64,000 nt of DNA. Origin: Cyclobacterium plantarum (GTDB lineage: Bacteria; Bacteroidota; Bacteroidia; Cytophagales; Cyclobacteriaceae). The notes under the pieces were generated by a model, which made no database searches, was not told the DNA's origin, and was given only the letters and a program-made list of their open reading frames with translations. The translations under genes were made by a program, and so were the position numbers. Of the stretch, positions 1-9,585 are shown in pieces (position 1 is the stretch's first letter; each line of letters opens with the position of its first letter). The stretch is taken from assembly GCF_011290685.1 (NCBI RefSeq), contig NZ_JAANYN010000007.1:124001-188000 (forward strand), written 5' to 3'.

Positions 1-2508
1 AATGATTTCGGATCCCGGTTCCACCGAGGGATAAATGTTAAAAAACAAATAGTTTTTTGTCCTGGCCACCTCTCCGTTGGCATAGACCACGTAGGTCCTT
101 TTCCTTTTGGCCCGACTGTCAAAGCCCCCTGCCCTGTCAATATAATAGGGCAATCCGCGAAAATCTTCGTGTCGGACAGTAGTGGGATAAATCACGTCAC
201 CCCTTAAACGGACGGTCTGTAGCTGTCTCGGAACACTTAAAATATCCCCTTCCTCCAGGATGAGATCGAATTTTGAATCGGGGTTCCTTATAATTTCTTC
301 CAGGTCTATGGCGATGGCTTCAGTTTCTTTTATTTTGATGGGATCTATTTCTTCCCGGGAGGCTGATATTTCATTTAAAAGGGTCCTTCTCGCATTGATG
401 ACACTTTCTTCCATTTCATTTTGGGTGGAATCCTTTTCTCCAAAAAGGTAGGCATTGATCCGATCGATCATTTGTTTTTGTGATTCTGTTGGTTCCTCAT
501 TTCCCCGGTTCAATCTTTCCAGGAGATTCAGCAAGTTTCTTTCCTTTCTTATGTTTTCCGATGCTGTCTGGTAAAATTCAGTGCGTCGAATGAGCGTGGC
601 ACCTTTGGGGTAGGCAAAAGCTGTTAACCCCCCCGCCCTTTCAATCAGGTCAGATATGCGCTCCTCAGCATCTTTGATGGCAAAGGTCCCCGGAGCGTTT
701 ACCTGACCTTCTATACTGGCCATCCTTTCCAGACTAAAATTTGTTTTCCGCCTGACGGTTAAATGGTCAAAAGGCATTAACCCTATGGGATTTTCCGAAA
801 GTGCAAGGTCCTGTCTGACGGGCACAGGAATAATCCGGGCAAATTCCTTTCCATCCTGGTCAGCAGTCCTTCTGGCTATTTCAATATTTCCGACTGATGC
901 GGCCTCTTTTAGTCCGCCAGCCATTAAAATAAGATCTTCAGATGTCATTTCACGGGAGTAAGGATAAGTCCCGGGATACAGTACTTCCCCAGAAACCTTA
1001 ACATAAAACTCCTCACTCAATTGATAAATAGATGGGACATGTACCACATCCTCCTTCCTGAGGGGAATATCCGGAGAGATTCCGGTCTCAATGGCATTCA
1101 GGTCCACCTGTAACATGTTGGTTGTCAGGTCTTCATTTGTTCTCACGATATTTATTCGCTTCCTGTAAGCTTCTCCGCTAAGCCCCTCCGCTTTTTTGAT
1201 CAATCCTGTGAGGGTAAGCCCTTCCTCATAGGCATAACTGCCTGGTCTGTATACAGACCCCTTTACCTGTACCCTATTGGTATACCTGTCCAGGACTTCA
1301 CCTACTTTATACCGGTCCCCTCCTTTTGCTAAAAATAGAGAAAACTGTTCATTAAAAATGTCTGAAACCGCCTTCTCCTTATCCGTGAGCCGGGTTACGT
1401 TTACCCTTTCCCGATAAGCATTATCCGTAAATCCCCCGGCATAAGTGAGAATATTGGCAAAGGTTTCGTCCGGCTTAATCTCAAAAATTTTAGGACGTTT
1501 GACGGCTCCTTCTACCTTAACCCGCTCTAAATAGGGCTGAACCAATATTACGTCCTGATCCTGAAGGGGTACATTTAAGCTGGGATCTCCATTGATTAGG
1601 AAATCGTATATGTCAATTTCTGCAATTTCCTTATTTTGACGGATCAATTTTATTTCTCTTAAGGTTCCGTTTCTATTCGGGCCACCCGCAGCATACAATG
1701 CATTGAAAACAGTACTGAAAGCACTGAGGGTAAAAGTACCGGGCAGCCGAACCTCCCCTACCATATTCACTTTGATGGTTCTTACATTTCCCAAATTCAC
1801 CTGTAAAAAAGTATTGGGGTTACTACCTCTTAATCCGGTATAAAAAACTGAAAGCCGGTTCTTTATGACAGCTGTTGCTTCATCAAGAGAAAGGCCCGAT
1901 ACATTAATAGGTCCTATATTTTCTAAAATTACCTGGCCTTCAGGAGTCACTGATGCCTTATAAAATTGCTCAGATTGGCCATAAACGTCCACATACAATT
2001 CATCTCCCGGACCCAAAATATAATTTCGGGGAGTGGCCATGTTCAAATTGGGTTCGAATGTGAGCCTTCTTTCCTTATTGTAAAAAATATCCAAGCCAAA
2101 AATGGGCTCTGTTTCTGGTGGAGTCGCATCCAATTCACTTTCTTGCGGGATGATCCCCTGAGTAATTTCGTTAAACCCTATTTGCCTTCTGGGGCTTCTT
2201 TTGTTTGGTGCCGTACCTGATTTCTGTCCTCCTTGCAAACCAATCACCATTCCTTGGAGGCGTTCTTTTAACTTGTCAATTTCTGATGCCGGCACACCCC
2301 TGAGTTGTGCCATTTGAAGTAATTCTGCTTCTGAGAGGCCTGCTTCTGTGGCTCTTTCCATTAAAACCTGAATTTGCTGGTCCGATAAATCATCGACTTT
2401 AATGGAGGAAATATCTCCCAGGGACTGAGCTCCCAAATTGAAGGGAAGGAATGAAAGCATTCCTATAATGAGCAACAAATTCAGGTTCAAAAGTCTACTT
2501 GAAATCAT
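1..2508 (-). CDS. SLBB-domain polysaccharide export protein (Wza family), C-terminus beyond the window
   Basis: The reading frame is open from an ATG at 2508 to the left edge (836 codons), so the gene is partial. The first 25 or so residues form a signal peptide (charged SSR, then a Leu-rich stretch ending GAQ). A Gln/Glu-rich helical region follows, then a Poly_export-like segment (YILGPGDELYVDVYG) and a series of SLBB-type beta-grasp repeats; the last visible residues read PSVEPGSEII, a motif seen near the end of such proteins. By family it is an outer-membrane or periplasmic channel component for capsule or exopolysaccharide export. No polysaccharide gene lies directly beside it here; the nearest are the amidotransferase and GT4 genes at 5.5-8.5 kb. 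The family assignment is firm; which polysaccharide it exports is unknown. Confidence 0.85.
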   Translation of the reverse strand, partial: MISSRLLNLNLLLIIGMLSFLPFNLGAQSLGDISSIKVDDLSDQQIQVLMERATEAGLSEAELLQMAQLRGVPASEIDKLKERLQGMVIGLQGGQKSGTAPNKRSPRRQIGFNEITQGIIPQESELDATPPETEPIFGLDIFYNKERRLTFEPNLNMATPRNYILGPGDELYVDVYGQSEQFYKASVTPEGQVILENIGPINVSGLSLDEATAVIKNRLSVFYTGLRGSNPNTFLQVNLGNVRTIKVNMVGEVRLPGTFTLSAFSTVFNALYAAGGPNRNGTLREIKLIRQNKEIAEIDIYDFLINGDPSLNVPLQDQDVILVQPYLERVKVEGAVKRPKIFEIKPDETFANILTYAGGFTDNAYRERVNVTRLTDKEKAVSDIFNEQFSLFLAKGGDRYKVGEVLDRYTNRVQVKGSVYRPGSYAYEEGLTLTGLIKKAEGLSGEAYRKRINIVRTNEDLTTNMLQVDLNAIETGISPDIPLRKEDVVHVPSIYQLSEEFYVKVSGEVLYPGTYPYSREMTSEDLILMAGGLKEAASVGNIEIARRTADQDGKEFARIIPVPVRQDLALSENPIGLMPFDHLTVRRKTNFSLERMASIEGQVNAPGTFAIKDAEERISDLIERAGGLTAFAYPKGATLIRRTEFYQTASENIRKERNLLNLLERLNRGNEEPTESQKQMIDRINAYLFGEKDSTQNEMEESVINARRTLLNEISASREEIDPIKIKETEAIAIDLEEIIRNPDSKFDLILEEGDILSVPRQLQTVRLRGDVIYPTTVRHEDFRGLPYYIDRAGGFDSRAKRKRTYVVYANGEVARTKNYLFFNIYPSVEPGSEII

Positions 2509-2943
2509 ACCAGTGATTTTATCGTTTTTGCACAGCTTCGCCACCTCACCCACAATCTAATCAACAAGGGCCAGTTGGTTGGATTGAAAAAATCCCCAAA
2601 GCAAGCGTAAAGATAATTATTACTTTCTTTCTGGAACCGAAGTTTGGGTATTAAACCCGAAATATGCATGATAAATTCTATTGCAGTCTGATCTTGAGGT
2701 TCAGGGACAGCATCAACCAATACTTTAGAGATTTTAGCTTCACCATTTCGTTATTACAGCCAAATATCAATGCTGCCTGATTTTATTACAAAATAAATCT
2801 TTCCCGATAAGGGACAGGCCATAACCAACCCAAACAATATAAGCCTGATTAAAAAAAAATACCACCCTGAATTTCAATTCAAAGGCAAAAAAAAACAGGT
2901 TCCCGGAAGAACCTGCTTTTTCTAAAAAAACCCAATATAAAAT
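2509..2943. other. Intergenic region upstream of the SLBB gene
   Basis: These 435 bases are AT-rich and contain no convincing gene. They hold the terminator of the fasciclin gene (2887-2920) and presumably the promoter of the SLBB gene, but I see no clear TAnnTTTG element. A 71-codon minus-strand frame at 2505-2720 has no recognisable composition and is not called. Confidence 0.5.
2887..2920 (-). terminator. Rho-independent terminator of the fasciclin gene
   Basis: A perfect 7-bp stem (CAGGTTC at 2896-2902, GAACCTG at 2909-2915) with a 6-base loop is followed on the minus strand by nine T residues (A run at 2887-2895). It begins about 30 bases after the stop codon of the fasciclin lipoprotein. 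Confidence 0.85.
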
Positions 2944-4302
2944 TTAAGGAACTAAAACCTCATCAATCACATGGATCACACCGTTTGTTGCGTGTACATT
3001 CAGCAATTCAGGAACAAGACCTGATTCATTGATTTGAAGATCGGCCAGATTTACGATCAATTCTTCACCCTCAAGTAAGGTGGGCAACATGGCTCCTTCT
3101 CTCAAATCCTGAGAAAAAGCTCTGGCTGGTACAACGTGGTAGGTAAGCACATCTGTTAATGTCTCCAGAGGAATGTCTTCGTATCCGTCAACCTCAAGAG
3201 CCTCATATAAAGCTTCGAATGCCGCATCTGTAGGGGCGAAGACCGTTAAATTGTCATCAACTCCTCCACTGACTGCATCTACAAGATTTGCTCTGGTAAG
3301 CGCACCTACCAATTGCGTGAATTCAGGAGTTTCTGCTGTAGTATAACCTACAGCTATTTCAGCAATGGATTGGGTAGGTGGTGTAATCACATAATCCAAT
3401 ACGTGAATAATACCATTGTCAGCCATAATATCCGTTTCTACAACCTGGGCGTTACCGTTGATCCACACGTTGTCATCAGGATCCACGCTAACATAAAATG
3501 ACGATTCATTCAAAGCGGTAACACTTCCAGCTTCTACAGCCGAGGCAGGAACTTCACCTTCTACAACATGATACGTCAAGATAGAAGCCAAGTCGGGAGA
3601 AGCCAGTAAGTCTTCTGCTGTCAACCCATTAGCAGTCAAATACGCTTCAAAAGCAGCATCCGTAGGTGCAAATACCGTAAATGGACCTTGCTCCAACAAG
3701 GCAGCGTCAAGTTCTGCTTCCAAAACAGCCGCCAGTAAGGTGGAGAAATTATCATTTCCCATTACGATATCAGCAATGGTATTGCTTTCTTCTTCTGGCA
3801 TCAACACCCCATCGATTACATGAATCACGCCATTGGAAGCATTTAAATCACCGGTAGTTACCTCGATATCTTCATTGATAGTGATAGTTCCATCAGAAAC
3901 CATAAAATTCAAGCTTTCCCCTTCCAATAAAGTAGGTACTTCTCCTGTACTCACCTGGGAGGATAAAACCCTTCCACTTACCACGTGATACAATAAAATA
4001 TCACGCAGATCTTCGACAGGTACATCATTCACATCTGTGATCCCAGCATCTGTAAAGGCTTGATTGGTAGGTGCAAAAACCGTAAAAGGTCCTGCAGCTC
4101 TCAAATCATCTACCAGATCTGCCCTTTGTATGGCGGCTACCAATGTAGAGAATTGGTTATTACCCGAAGCCAGATCAATGATATCTTCTTCTTCAGGCGG
4201 CTCAGGTGTAGGATCATCATCCGAACAACTTACAGCGAAAAGTACTCCTACTACCATTAGCAGGGGCAACATTAATTTTCTTTTGAGCAATGTGATTTCC
4301 AT
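2944..4302 (-). CDS. Lipoprotein with three fasciclin (FAS1) domains
   Basis: The 452-residue protein starts with a lipoprotein signal (LKRKLMLPLLMVVGVLFAVSC, lipobox at about residue 26, then SDDD and an acidic PEPPEEED linker). Three FAS1 domains follow at about residues 40-170, 174-310 and 314-452. Each has the FAS1 landmarks: a TVFAPTxxAF motif (H1) and a YHVV-to-GVIHVID ending (H2). FAS1 domains mediate adhesion or matrix binding, so this is probably a surface-exposed adhesive lipoprotein; the SDDD after Cys would fit a Bacteroidota lipoprotein export signal. It is transcribed alone, divergently from gldB, and ends in a strong terminator. The start is poorly supported by a Shine-Dalgarno site, which is normal in this phylum. 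Confidence 0.9.
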   Translation of the reverse strand: MEITLLKRKLMLPLLMVVGVLFAVSCSDDDPTPEPPEEEDIIDLASGNNQFSTLVAAIQRADLVDDLRAAGPFTVFAPTNQAFTDAGITDVNDVPVEDLRDILLYHVVSGRVLSSQVSTGEVPTLLEGESLNFMVSDGTITINEDIEVTTGDLNASNGVIHVIDGVLMPEEESNTIADIVMGNDNFSTLLAAVLEAELDAALLEQGPFTVFAPTDAAFEAYLTANGLTAEDLLASPDLASILTYHVVEGEVPASAVEAGSVTALNESSFYVSVDPDDNVWINGNAQVVETDIMADNGIIHVLDYVITPPTQSIAEIAVGYTTAETPEFTQLVGALTRANLVDAVSGGVDDNLTVFAPTDAAFEALYEALEVDGYEDIPLETLTDVLTYHVVPARAFSQDLREGAMLPTLLEGEELIVNLADLQINESGLVPELLNVHATNGVIHVIDEVLVP

Positions 4303-4546
4303 AGTAAATATTGGTTTAGTTATAAATTAAAAACATGAACACAACTGATCCTAAGCCTGATAGTTATACATTTTGGTATGAATGATATATTTTGGTTAAC
4401 AAACGACATGATTATTTGGGTTTATTTATCTGTATATACAGTTAAGTAAAAAGACTACGCTATATCCTTCAGGAGGGAAAGAACGTTTACTGATCATAGT
4501 GCATAAAATGATTAAATTTCTGGTCTTTAAACCTACCTTTGTTTGC

Positions 4547-5548
4547 ATGAAAAAAATAACACTCCCTGCATTAACCTTCTTCTCCGTATTGGCTATTATC
4601 AGCTGCAACCGAACTAAGGACACCTGCGAATTGCCGGAAGCATATTTAAAAATCCCGGTTGATTTGGAGATTGTGAGGATGGAGGATTTGTATTTTGAGG
4701 AGTTAACCCGGGAAAAGCTACTCTACAACCAGGAAAAATATCCTGAGTTCTCTGCGGCCATGTTTGATAATATGGGATTCCAAAATCAGGACCAAATGGT
4801 AGATGAGTTGCTCAAGATACATGGAGACAGTGGCATGCAAGATTTATATCAGGAGGTAAAGGTACATTTTGACAATATCGAAAATATTGAGGAGTCTTTG
4901 GAAAATGCCTTTCGGGGAATCAAACACCATTACCCTGACTTTAAAATCCCACAAGTATATACCTTTGTAACCGGTTTTGGCAGTGACCTGATCATCAATG
5001 AGGACATCATTGTCATTGGTCTGGACTATTTTCTTCCGGAAGATCATCCTTTTCAACCTGTAGACCTTCCCTATTACATCTTAAAAAGATACAACGAACA
5101 GCACCTTGTCCCAACAATAGTCACTGCTCTTTCCTCTCAGTTCAATCATATCGATGTGAAAGACAGGACGCTTTTGGCAGAAATGATATTTTATGGAAAA
5201 GCCTATCATTTTACCAAAACCATCCTCCCCTGCACGCCAGATGAATACATTATCGGCTATGAAACTAAGGAAATACTTGGCAGTTATGCCAACGAGGAGA
5301 TGATTTGGGGGCATTTTATAGAAAATGAATTGCTCTATGAAACCAATCCCTTTGAGATCCGAAGGTATACTGGTGAGGCCCCTTTTACCGATGTGATCAG
5401 TCCGGATGCACCCGGAAGAATCGGCAGATGGCTGGGTTGGAACATCGTGGATGATTACCTGATCAACAATGATCTCAGTCTTCAGGAACTAATGGAGCAA
5501 GACGATGCCCGGGAGATTTTCAGCAAGTCAGGGTACAAGCCCCGGTGA
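4547..5548 (+). CDS. gldB: Gliding motility lipoprotein GldB
   Basis: I place the start at ATG 4547 (333 residues), because it gives a clean lipoprotein signal, MKKITLPALTFF...AIISC, with Cys at residue 20; a longer frame from 4499 would put 16 unlikely residues in front. The GldB family pattern is clear: the YTFVTGFGSDLI region, the DYFLPEDHPF stretch, and the diagnostic C-terminal GRIGRWLGWNIV block with PFTDVISPDAPG before it. GldB is essential for gliding and linked to the type IX secretion apparatus in Flavobacterium; Cytophagales carry it even when gliding has not been reported. GldC, often adjacent elsewhere, is absent. A TACCTTTG motif at 4534-4541 resembles the Bacteroidota -7 element but would give an almost leaderless mRNA. 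The 3' end overlaps the convergent glycosyltransferase by 21 bases. Confidence 0.9.
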   Translation: MKKITLPALTFFSVLAIISCNRTKDTCELPEAYLKIPVDLEIVRMEDLYFEELTREKLLYNQEKYPEFSAAMFDNMGFQNQDQMVDELLKIHGDSGMQDLYQEVKVHFDNIENIEESLENAFRGIKHHYPDFKIPQVYTFVTGFGSDLIINEDIIVIGLDYFLPEDHPFQPVDLPYYILKRYNEQHLVPTIVTALSSQFNHIDVKDRTLLAEMIFYGKAYHFTKTILPCTPDEYIIGYETKEILGSYANEEMIWGHFIENELLYETNPFEIRRYTGEAPFTDVISPDAPGRIGRWLGWNIVDDYLINNDLSLQELMEQDDAREIFSKSGYKPR

Positions 5549-6739
5549 TGTTGAGCCTGAAGGATTTCCAAGTCCCTTCACTATTTTCAATATCCGGGAA
5601 ATCATGAGATGCTTATCAAAACGCTCTTCGGCCAGCTTCCTGGCCTTTAGGTTCATTTCATTCATCAATTGAGGAGAATTCTCCAGGTTTTCAAGTGAAC
5701 CTATCAACGATTCGTGATTGAAGCAGTCATGGTAAAAACCTATACCATTCCCTTCAATCATTTCCCAAATCCAACCCTTGAAATTCACCACTACAGGCAA
5801 ACCCATGGCCAGGGCATCAAAAAATTTGTTGGGACTACTAAGTTCCAGCACCTTGAGGGGCAAAAAGGAAATGTAGGCAAAATCTGCTTTTTTCATGCGC
5901 TCTCTCACCTCAGCTTTATCTCCAAAAGGGAGGAATTCCACCCGGTCGAGTGCATTTGCTTTCGCGTCTCTTTTCAAAGCCTCCAGTTGATTTCCTTTTC
6001 CCATTAACTGAAACCGCCAGTTTTTACGGTGTTTTGTTGCCGCAGCGGCCAATTCCAAATACTGGTAAAGCCCATTTACCTGCCCAATAGCACCTGCATA
6101 GATGAGGGTCAATGGTTGGCTTACAAAATCCCTGCTTTGCGTTTCCATTTCTTTTCTGCTGAAAAAATCCGTATCCGAAAAGTTTGGTACCATTTCCACA
6201 CTTTTCTCAGGAACTAGTTTTTTGACATAGTCTTGAATACCAGGAGATAGCGCCACTATCCCTCTTGCTTTCCGGTAGATTTTATATTCCAGGCCATAGA
6301 GCCACTTTTTCAATAAACGATTCTGAATTTGCTTCACCTGAACCGGAGCTTCAGGCCAGAGGTCTCTAACCTCAAATACAAAGGGAATACTCCACTTTTT
6401 CCTTGCCCAAATGCCTATTTCCCCTGTAGACAGGGGCGTAGAAGTGATGTAAAACAAATCCGGCAAATCCTCCTTTTTGATTAAGCTTTTGGCTTGCCTG
6501 ACAAAGGAATAAAAGGACCATAGCCTTTGTAAAGTATTGAACTTATTGTCGTAGGAAACGGGCAAAAGGTGAACTTTTACCTTTCCATCCCAGCGAATAC
6601 CATAATTCTTCCCATTATAAGCCGTAATCACCTCTACTGTCAACCCTTCAGCAGACATGCCCTGGGTCAAATGGTAAGATCTGATTGCTCCTCCCTGACC
6701 TGGGGTAAGGTAATACTGATGAATATAAATAATCCTCAT
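5528..6739 (-). CDS. Family 4 glycosyltransferase (WcaI/WbuB-like)
   Basis: About 403 residues starting MRIIYIHQYYLTPGQGG at ATG 6739. That ATG overlaps the TGA of the upstream amidotransferase (ATGA), which decides the start. The N-terminal Rossmann half carries the GGAIRSYHLTQGM donor/acceptor loop typical of WcaI/WbuB-type GT-B enzymes, FEVRDLWPEAP sits in the middle, and the C-terminal half has the LIYAGAIGQVNGL strand and the nucleotide-sugar region SPNKFFDALAMGLPVVVNF. It should transfer a sugar from a nucleotide donor to a lipid-linked or glycan acceptor at the cytoplasmic membrane face. Translational coupling to the amidotransferase suggests both modify the same surface glycan. Substrate is unknown. 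Confidence 0.88.
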   Translation of the reverse strand: MRIIYIHQYYLTPGQGGAIRSYHLTQGMSAEGLTVEVITAYNGKNYGIRWDGKVKVHLLPVSYDNKFNTLQRLWSFYSFVRQAKSLIKKEDLPDLFYITSTPLSTGEIGIWARKKWSIPFVFEVRDLWPEAPVQVKQIQNRLLKKWLYGLEYKIYRKARGIVALSPGIQDYVKKLVPEKSVEMVPNFSDTDFFSRKEMETQSRDFVSQPLTLIYAGAIGQVNGLYQYLELAAAATKHRKNWRFQLMGKGNQLEALKRDAKANALDRVEFLPFGDKAEVRERMKKADFAYISFLPLKVLELSSPNKFFDALAMGLPVVVNFKGWIWEMIEGNGIGFYHDCFNHESLIGSLENLENSPQLMNEMNLKARKLAEERFDKHLMISRILKIVKGLGNPSGSTSPGLVP

Positions 6740-8529
6740 AATCGGTTGGCTTTCATCCATCCGGACAATAAAAAGACATTGAATAAAAGTAAAAAATGTT
6801 CTGCTATATAATTTTCAGGCTTTTTGACAAGGTCCCGCCACTCCAACGGTACCAGTTCCGAATGAAACTGGCCAAATTCCCTTATTGCGGACAAGACACT
6901 ATTCCTGAATTCAGGATGCCTGGTAAGCCATTCTATAAGGGGCAAGCCAAAGCCAAGTTTCCTCCGATTGGCAAACTTTTCCAGGCCATTTTTTTTCAGG
7001 ATAGATTTGATCCAAAATTTGGATGTTGTTTGCAATAATTCCTGTTCACTTAATCTGTTACTAAAATCCACCACTTGCCAATCCAAAAACGGTGCCCTCC
7101 CTTCAATGCCTTGGGACATACAGGCATTGTCATGAATTTTCAACAAATCCTGCACCAGATAAATCTTTCTGTCCCATTCCAATGCATTTTTAAAATGATC
7201 CTTCCCCACTGGATAGAAAGGGTCAAGGACCCCTGCCAATGCATCAGGAAGTGGATTCAGAGCAGCAAAGTTCATGAAAGTCCTTTGGGCTGTATCCTCT
7301 ATGGAAGATAAAAACTTTTTCCTGCCCCTACCCCAAACAGGTACACGGCTGAGAAGGGAAGCTGCAAATAGCCAAAAATCGGGGTGTTTCAGGAATTTCC
7401 TGAAGGCAATGTGCCGGTTATAACCCGAAAAAAGCTCATCTGCCCCTACCCCACTAATCAGAATTTTTACTGATTCCCGGGCTTTTTTGGCAACAGCCCA
7501 TGTGAGAAAGCCCGCACTATCGCCTACTGGCTGATCCAGTGTACGGATATATTCCGGCCAGTTTTCCAAAAACCATTCCGGCGAAATCCTAACCTCATGA
7601 TGCAGCCCACCAAATTTTCTGGCCAGCAATGAAGCAAACTCAGGATCCTTGTATTTTCTATTGTAAGGATATTCAAAACCAACCGTAAAGGTAGGTAATG
7701 AAGTGCCCGTTTCCTTATACCATAGATGGTACAATAGGGTACTGTCGGCACCGCCACTCAGGATCAAACCCACCGGCACATCTGCATGAAAATGCTTCAA
7801 TACCGCATCGGTCAAAACTTCTTCAAAGGAGTTGACATTTAGCGCTGGTTTTTGATCTGAAACAAGCAAATCAATGTGTTTTGACCGGGTTTGACCGGCA
7901 TCCAAATCGAATTCCCTCAACTCCCCTGCTGCCAGCTCTTCAATCCCGGAATAAAAGGAATGCCGGGGCATAGCATGTCGCAGGTAGAAATAGGGCAGAA
8001 CCTGATATTTATCGATTTTCTTAGGAAAAAGACCCGATGCCAGCAGACAGCGGCATTCTGAGGAACAGACCAGGCTGTATTCGTTCCTGGCAAAATACAG
8101 GGACTTCATTCCAAGAGGGTCTCTACCCAATAAAACCTTGTTTTCATGCACAAAAGCGAAGGCATACATGCCCTGAACCAGTTTTACCCCATCCTTTCCT
8201 TTTTTGAGTAACCATTCCAACAAGACTTCCCCATCAGAAGTACTTTTGAATTTCACCCCTTCTTGGATCAGTTGATTTCTTAAATCCTGGTAATTGTATA
8301 AAAAACCATTCCAGGAAAGGAATGCGCCGCTTTCTTTATGGAAAAGGGGTTGGTTGGCCTCTTCCCGTAGATCCAGGGTTTTTAGCCTGTTTGCTGCCAG
8401 GTAGACCCCAGCTGCAACTTTTTCCCAGGAGGAATGGTCAGGCCCCCTGTGTTGGCATGCCTGCATCATGGCAGTAATGTGATCTTCGTTTTTACCGGAA
8501 GTACTCACCAAAAGGTGTACGCCACACAT
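6736..8529 (-). CDS. Glutamine-hydrolysing asparagine synthase-like amidotransferase
   Basis: 597 residues. The mature N-terminus should be Cys2 (MCGVHLL), the Ntn glutaminase nucleophile, followed by QHRGPDHSSW and the LSWNGFLYNYQDLRNQL region of class II glutaminases. The synthetase half has the PP-loop ATP pyrophosphatase motif LILSGGADSTLLYHL at about residues 256-270 and SGVGADELFSGYNRH, which is diagnostic of AsnB-like enzymes. It starts one base after the nth stop codon and overlaps the GT4 gene by ATGA. Given the glycosyltransferase partner, it may amidate a uronic acid or another glycan component rather than make free asparagine; that is inference. Both active sites look intact. Confidence 0.88.
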   Translation of the reverse strand: MCGVHLLVSTSGKNEDHITAMMQACQHRGPDHSSWEKVAAGVYLAANRLKTLDLREEANQPLFHKESGAFLSWNGFLYNYQDLRNQLIQEGVKFKSTSDGEVLLEWLLKKGKDGVKLVQGMYAFAFVHENKVLLGRDPLGMKSLYFARNEYSLVCSSECRCLLASGLFPKKIDKYQVLPYFYLRHAMPRHSFYSGIEELAAGELREFDLDAGQTRSKHIDLLVSDQKPALNVNSFEEVLTDAVLKHFHADVPVGLILSGGADSTLLYHLWYKETGTSLPTFTVGFEYPYNRKYKDPEFASLLARKFGGLHHEVRISPEWFLENWPEYIRTLDQPVGDSAGFLTWAVAKKARESVKILISGVGADELFSGYNRHIAFRKFLKHPDFWLFAASLLSRVPVWGRGRKKFLSSIEDTAQRTFMNFAALNPLPDALAGVLDPFYPVGKDHFKNALEWDRKIYLVQDLLKIHDNACMSQGIEGRAPFLDWQVVDFSNRLSEQELLQTTSKFWIKSILKKNGLEKFANRRKLGFGLPLIEWLTRHPEFRNSVLSAIREFGQFHSELVPLEWRDLVKKPENYIAEHFLLLFNVFLLSGWMKANRL

Positions 8530-8530
8530 G

Positions 8531-9220
8531 TCAGGTACCTTTGGTTTTGTTTTTGGTGATTACTTCCAGGTCTGTTTGGACCCTGTTTTTTTCGAAATAC
8601 CGGCAAATGAACGTAATGGAACATTCCTGGCACTTTGGTTTTCTGGCCAGGCATACATATCGTCCATGAAGGATCAGCCAATGATGCGCCTGGTGTATGA
8701 CTTCTTTCGGAAGGTGCCTGATCAGGTTTTTTTCTACTTCCAGAGGGGTTTTAGCACGCTGTGGTACCAGCCCCAATCTTTTGGATACCCTGAAAACATG
8801 CGTATCCACTGCCATATTGGGCTGGTTCCAGATCACACTGGTGATGACATTGGCTGTTTTCCTACCCACACCCGGTAATTTCATCAATTCCGGTACGGTG
8901 GACGGAACCTCCCCGTCAAATTCTTCCACAAGCATCTTTCCCAGGCCCAACAGGTGTTTGGTTTTGTTATTCGGGTAGGAGACGGAACGGATATAGGGAA
9001 ACAATTGATCAAAGTCACTGGCTGCAAGATGGGCCGGGCTGGGAAAATCCCTGAATAGGGCAGGAGTAACCATGTTGATCCGCTTATCCGTGCATTGGGC
9101 ACTCAATACCACTGCAAGAAGGAGCTGATAGGGCGATTCGTAATGGAGTTCTGTCTCTGCAACCGGCATGTTTTCAGAAAAATGATCAACGAAAGCCTTA
9201 TACCTATCTTTTATTAACAT
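8531..9220 (-). CDS. nth: Endonuclease III (DNA glycosylase/AP lyase)
   Basis: 229 residues, slightly longer than E. coli Nth. It shows the helix-hairpin-helix LPGVGRKTANV with the catalytic Lys, the catalytic Asp in AVDTHVFRV, and the four-cysteine iron-sulfur cluster signature C-x6-C-x2-C-x5-C (CLARKPKCQECSITFIC). It removes oxidised pyrimidines in base excision repair. It is first in a three-gene minus-strand operon with an asparagine-synthase-like gene one base downstream, an odd mix of DNA repair and surface glycan genes. An A/T-rich 130-base gap with a terminator separates it from the sigma factor pair upstream. Confidence 0.95.
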   Translation of the reverse strand: MLIKDRYKAFVDHFSENMPVAETELHYESPYQLLLAVVLSAQCTDKRINMVTPALFRDFPSPAHLAASDFDQLFPYIRSVSYPNNKTKHLLGLGKMLVEEFDGEVPSTVPELMKLPGVGRKTANVITSVIWNQPNMAVDTHVFRVSKRLGLVPQRAKTPLEVEKNLIRHLPKEVIHQAHHWLILHGRYVCLARKPKCQECSITFICRYFEKNRVQTDLEVITKNKTKGT

Positions 9221-9297
9221 ATTAGCTTAAAATAAATTTTTCTTTCTAAATATCCAGAAACGAAATCAATCAGCGGTTGTGAGGAGATTTTCTTCAT

Positions 9298-9330
9298 AAA
9301 AAAACCTACCGTTAGCTGCTAACGGTAGGT
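9298..9330 (-). terminator. Rho-independent terminator after the sigma factor/partner pair
   Basis: A perfect 12-bp stem (ACCTACCGTTAG at 9304-9315 and its complement at 9319-9330) with a 3-base loop is followed on the minus strand by seven T residues. It lies about 20 bases after the stop codon of the 77-codon gene and before nth. Confidence 0.9.
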
Positions 9331-9351
9331 GGAATAAGTTTTTTGTTGGTG

Positions 9352-9585
9352 TTAAACTTTTTCCAGTCCACGGGACCGGGCCCTTTTTTTAATGGCGTAA
9401 ACAATGCTCTCAGAGGGTTCAAGAAGCAATTGATCCAGTTTTTCTACAGTACTTAGCAGGTCAATGTATTCCTGCATCAGTAAGGGGTCTTTTTTTAAAG
9501 ATTGCATCAATGTTTCATTCTCTTCCTCCGTCATTTCCTGATAAATAAATCTTATCAGCTCACTTTGGGTAAAAGATTTGGTCAT
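9352..9585 (-). CDS. Small acidic helical protein, candidate anti-sigma partner
   Basis: A 77-residue protein whose start lies inside the sigma factor gene (26-base overlap), so the two are translationally coupled. It begins MTKSFTQSELIRFIYQEMTE, followed by an EEENETLMQSLKKDPLLMQEYIDLL helix resembling the cytoplasmic N-terminus of Bacteroidota anti-sigma factors, which have the pattern of a short helix, an E-rich turn and then LxxDxxLxxEY. Unlike a full anti-sigma it has no membrane segment or periplasmic domain. Inference: a soluble mini anti-sigma or co-regulator of the ECF factor. It ends about 20 bases before a strong terminator. Confidence 0.7.
   Translation of the reverse strand: MTKSFTQSELIRFIYQEMTEEENETLMQSLKKDPLLMQEYIDLLSTVEKLDQLLLEPSESIVYAIKKRARSRGLEKV

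Noticed and set aside
2047-2062. GGTTCGAAT motif resembling a tRNA T-loop
   Set aside because: It lies inside the SLBB coding sequence and no acceptor stem or anticodon arm can be built around it.
2505-2720. 71-codon minus-strand frame upstream of the SLBB gene
   Set aside because: Composition is not protein-like, no start signal, and it overlaps the SLBB start.
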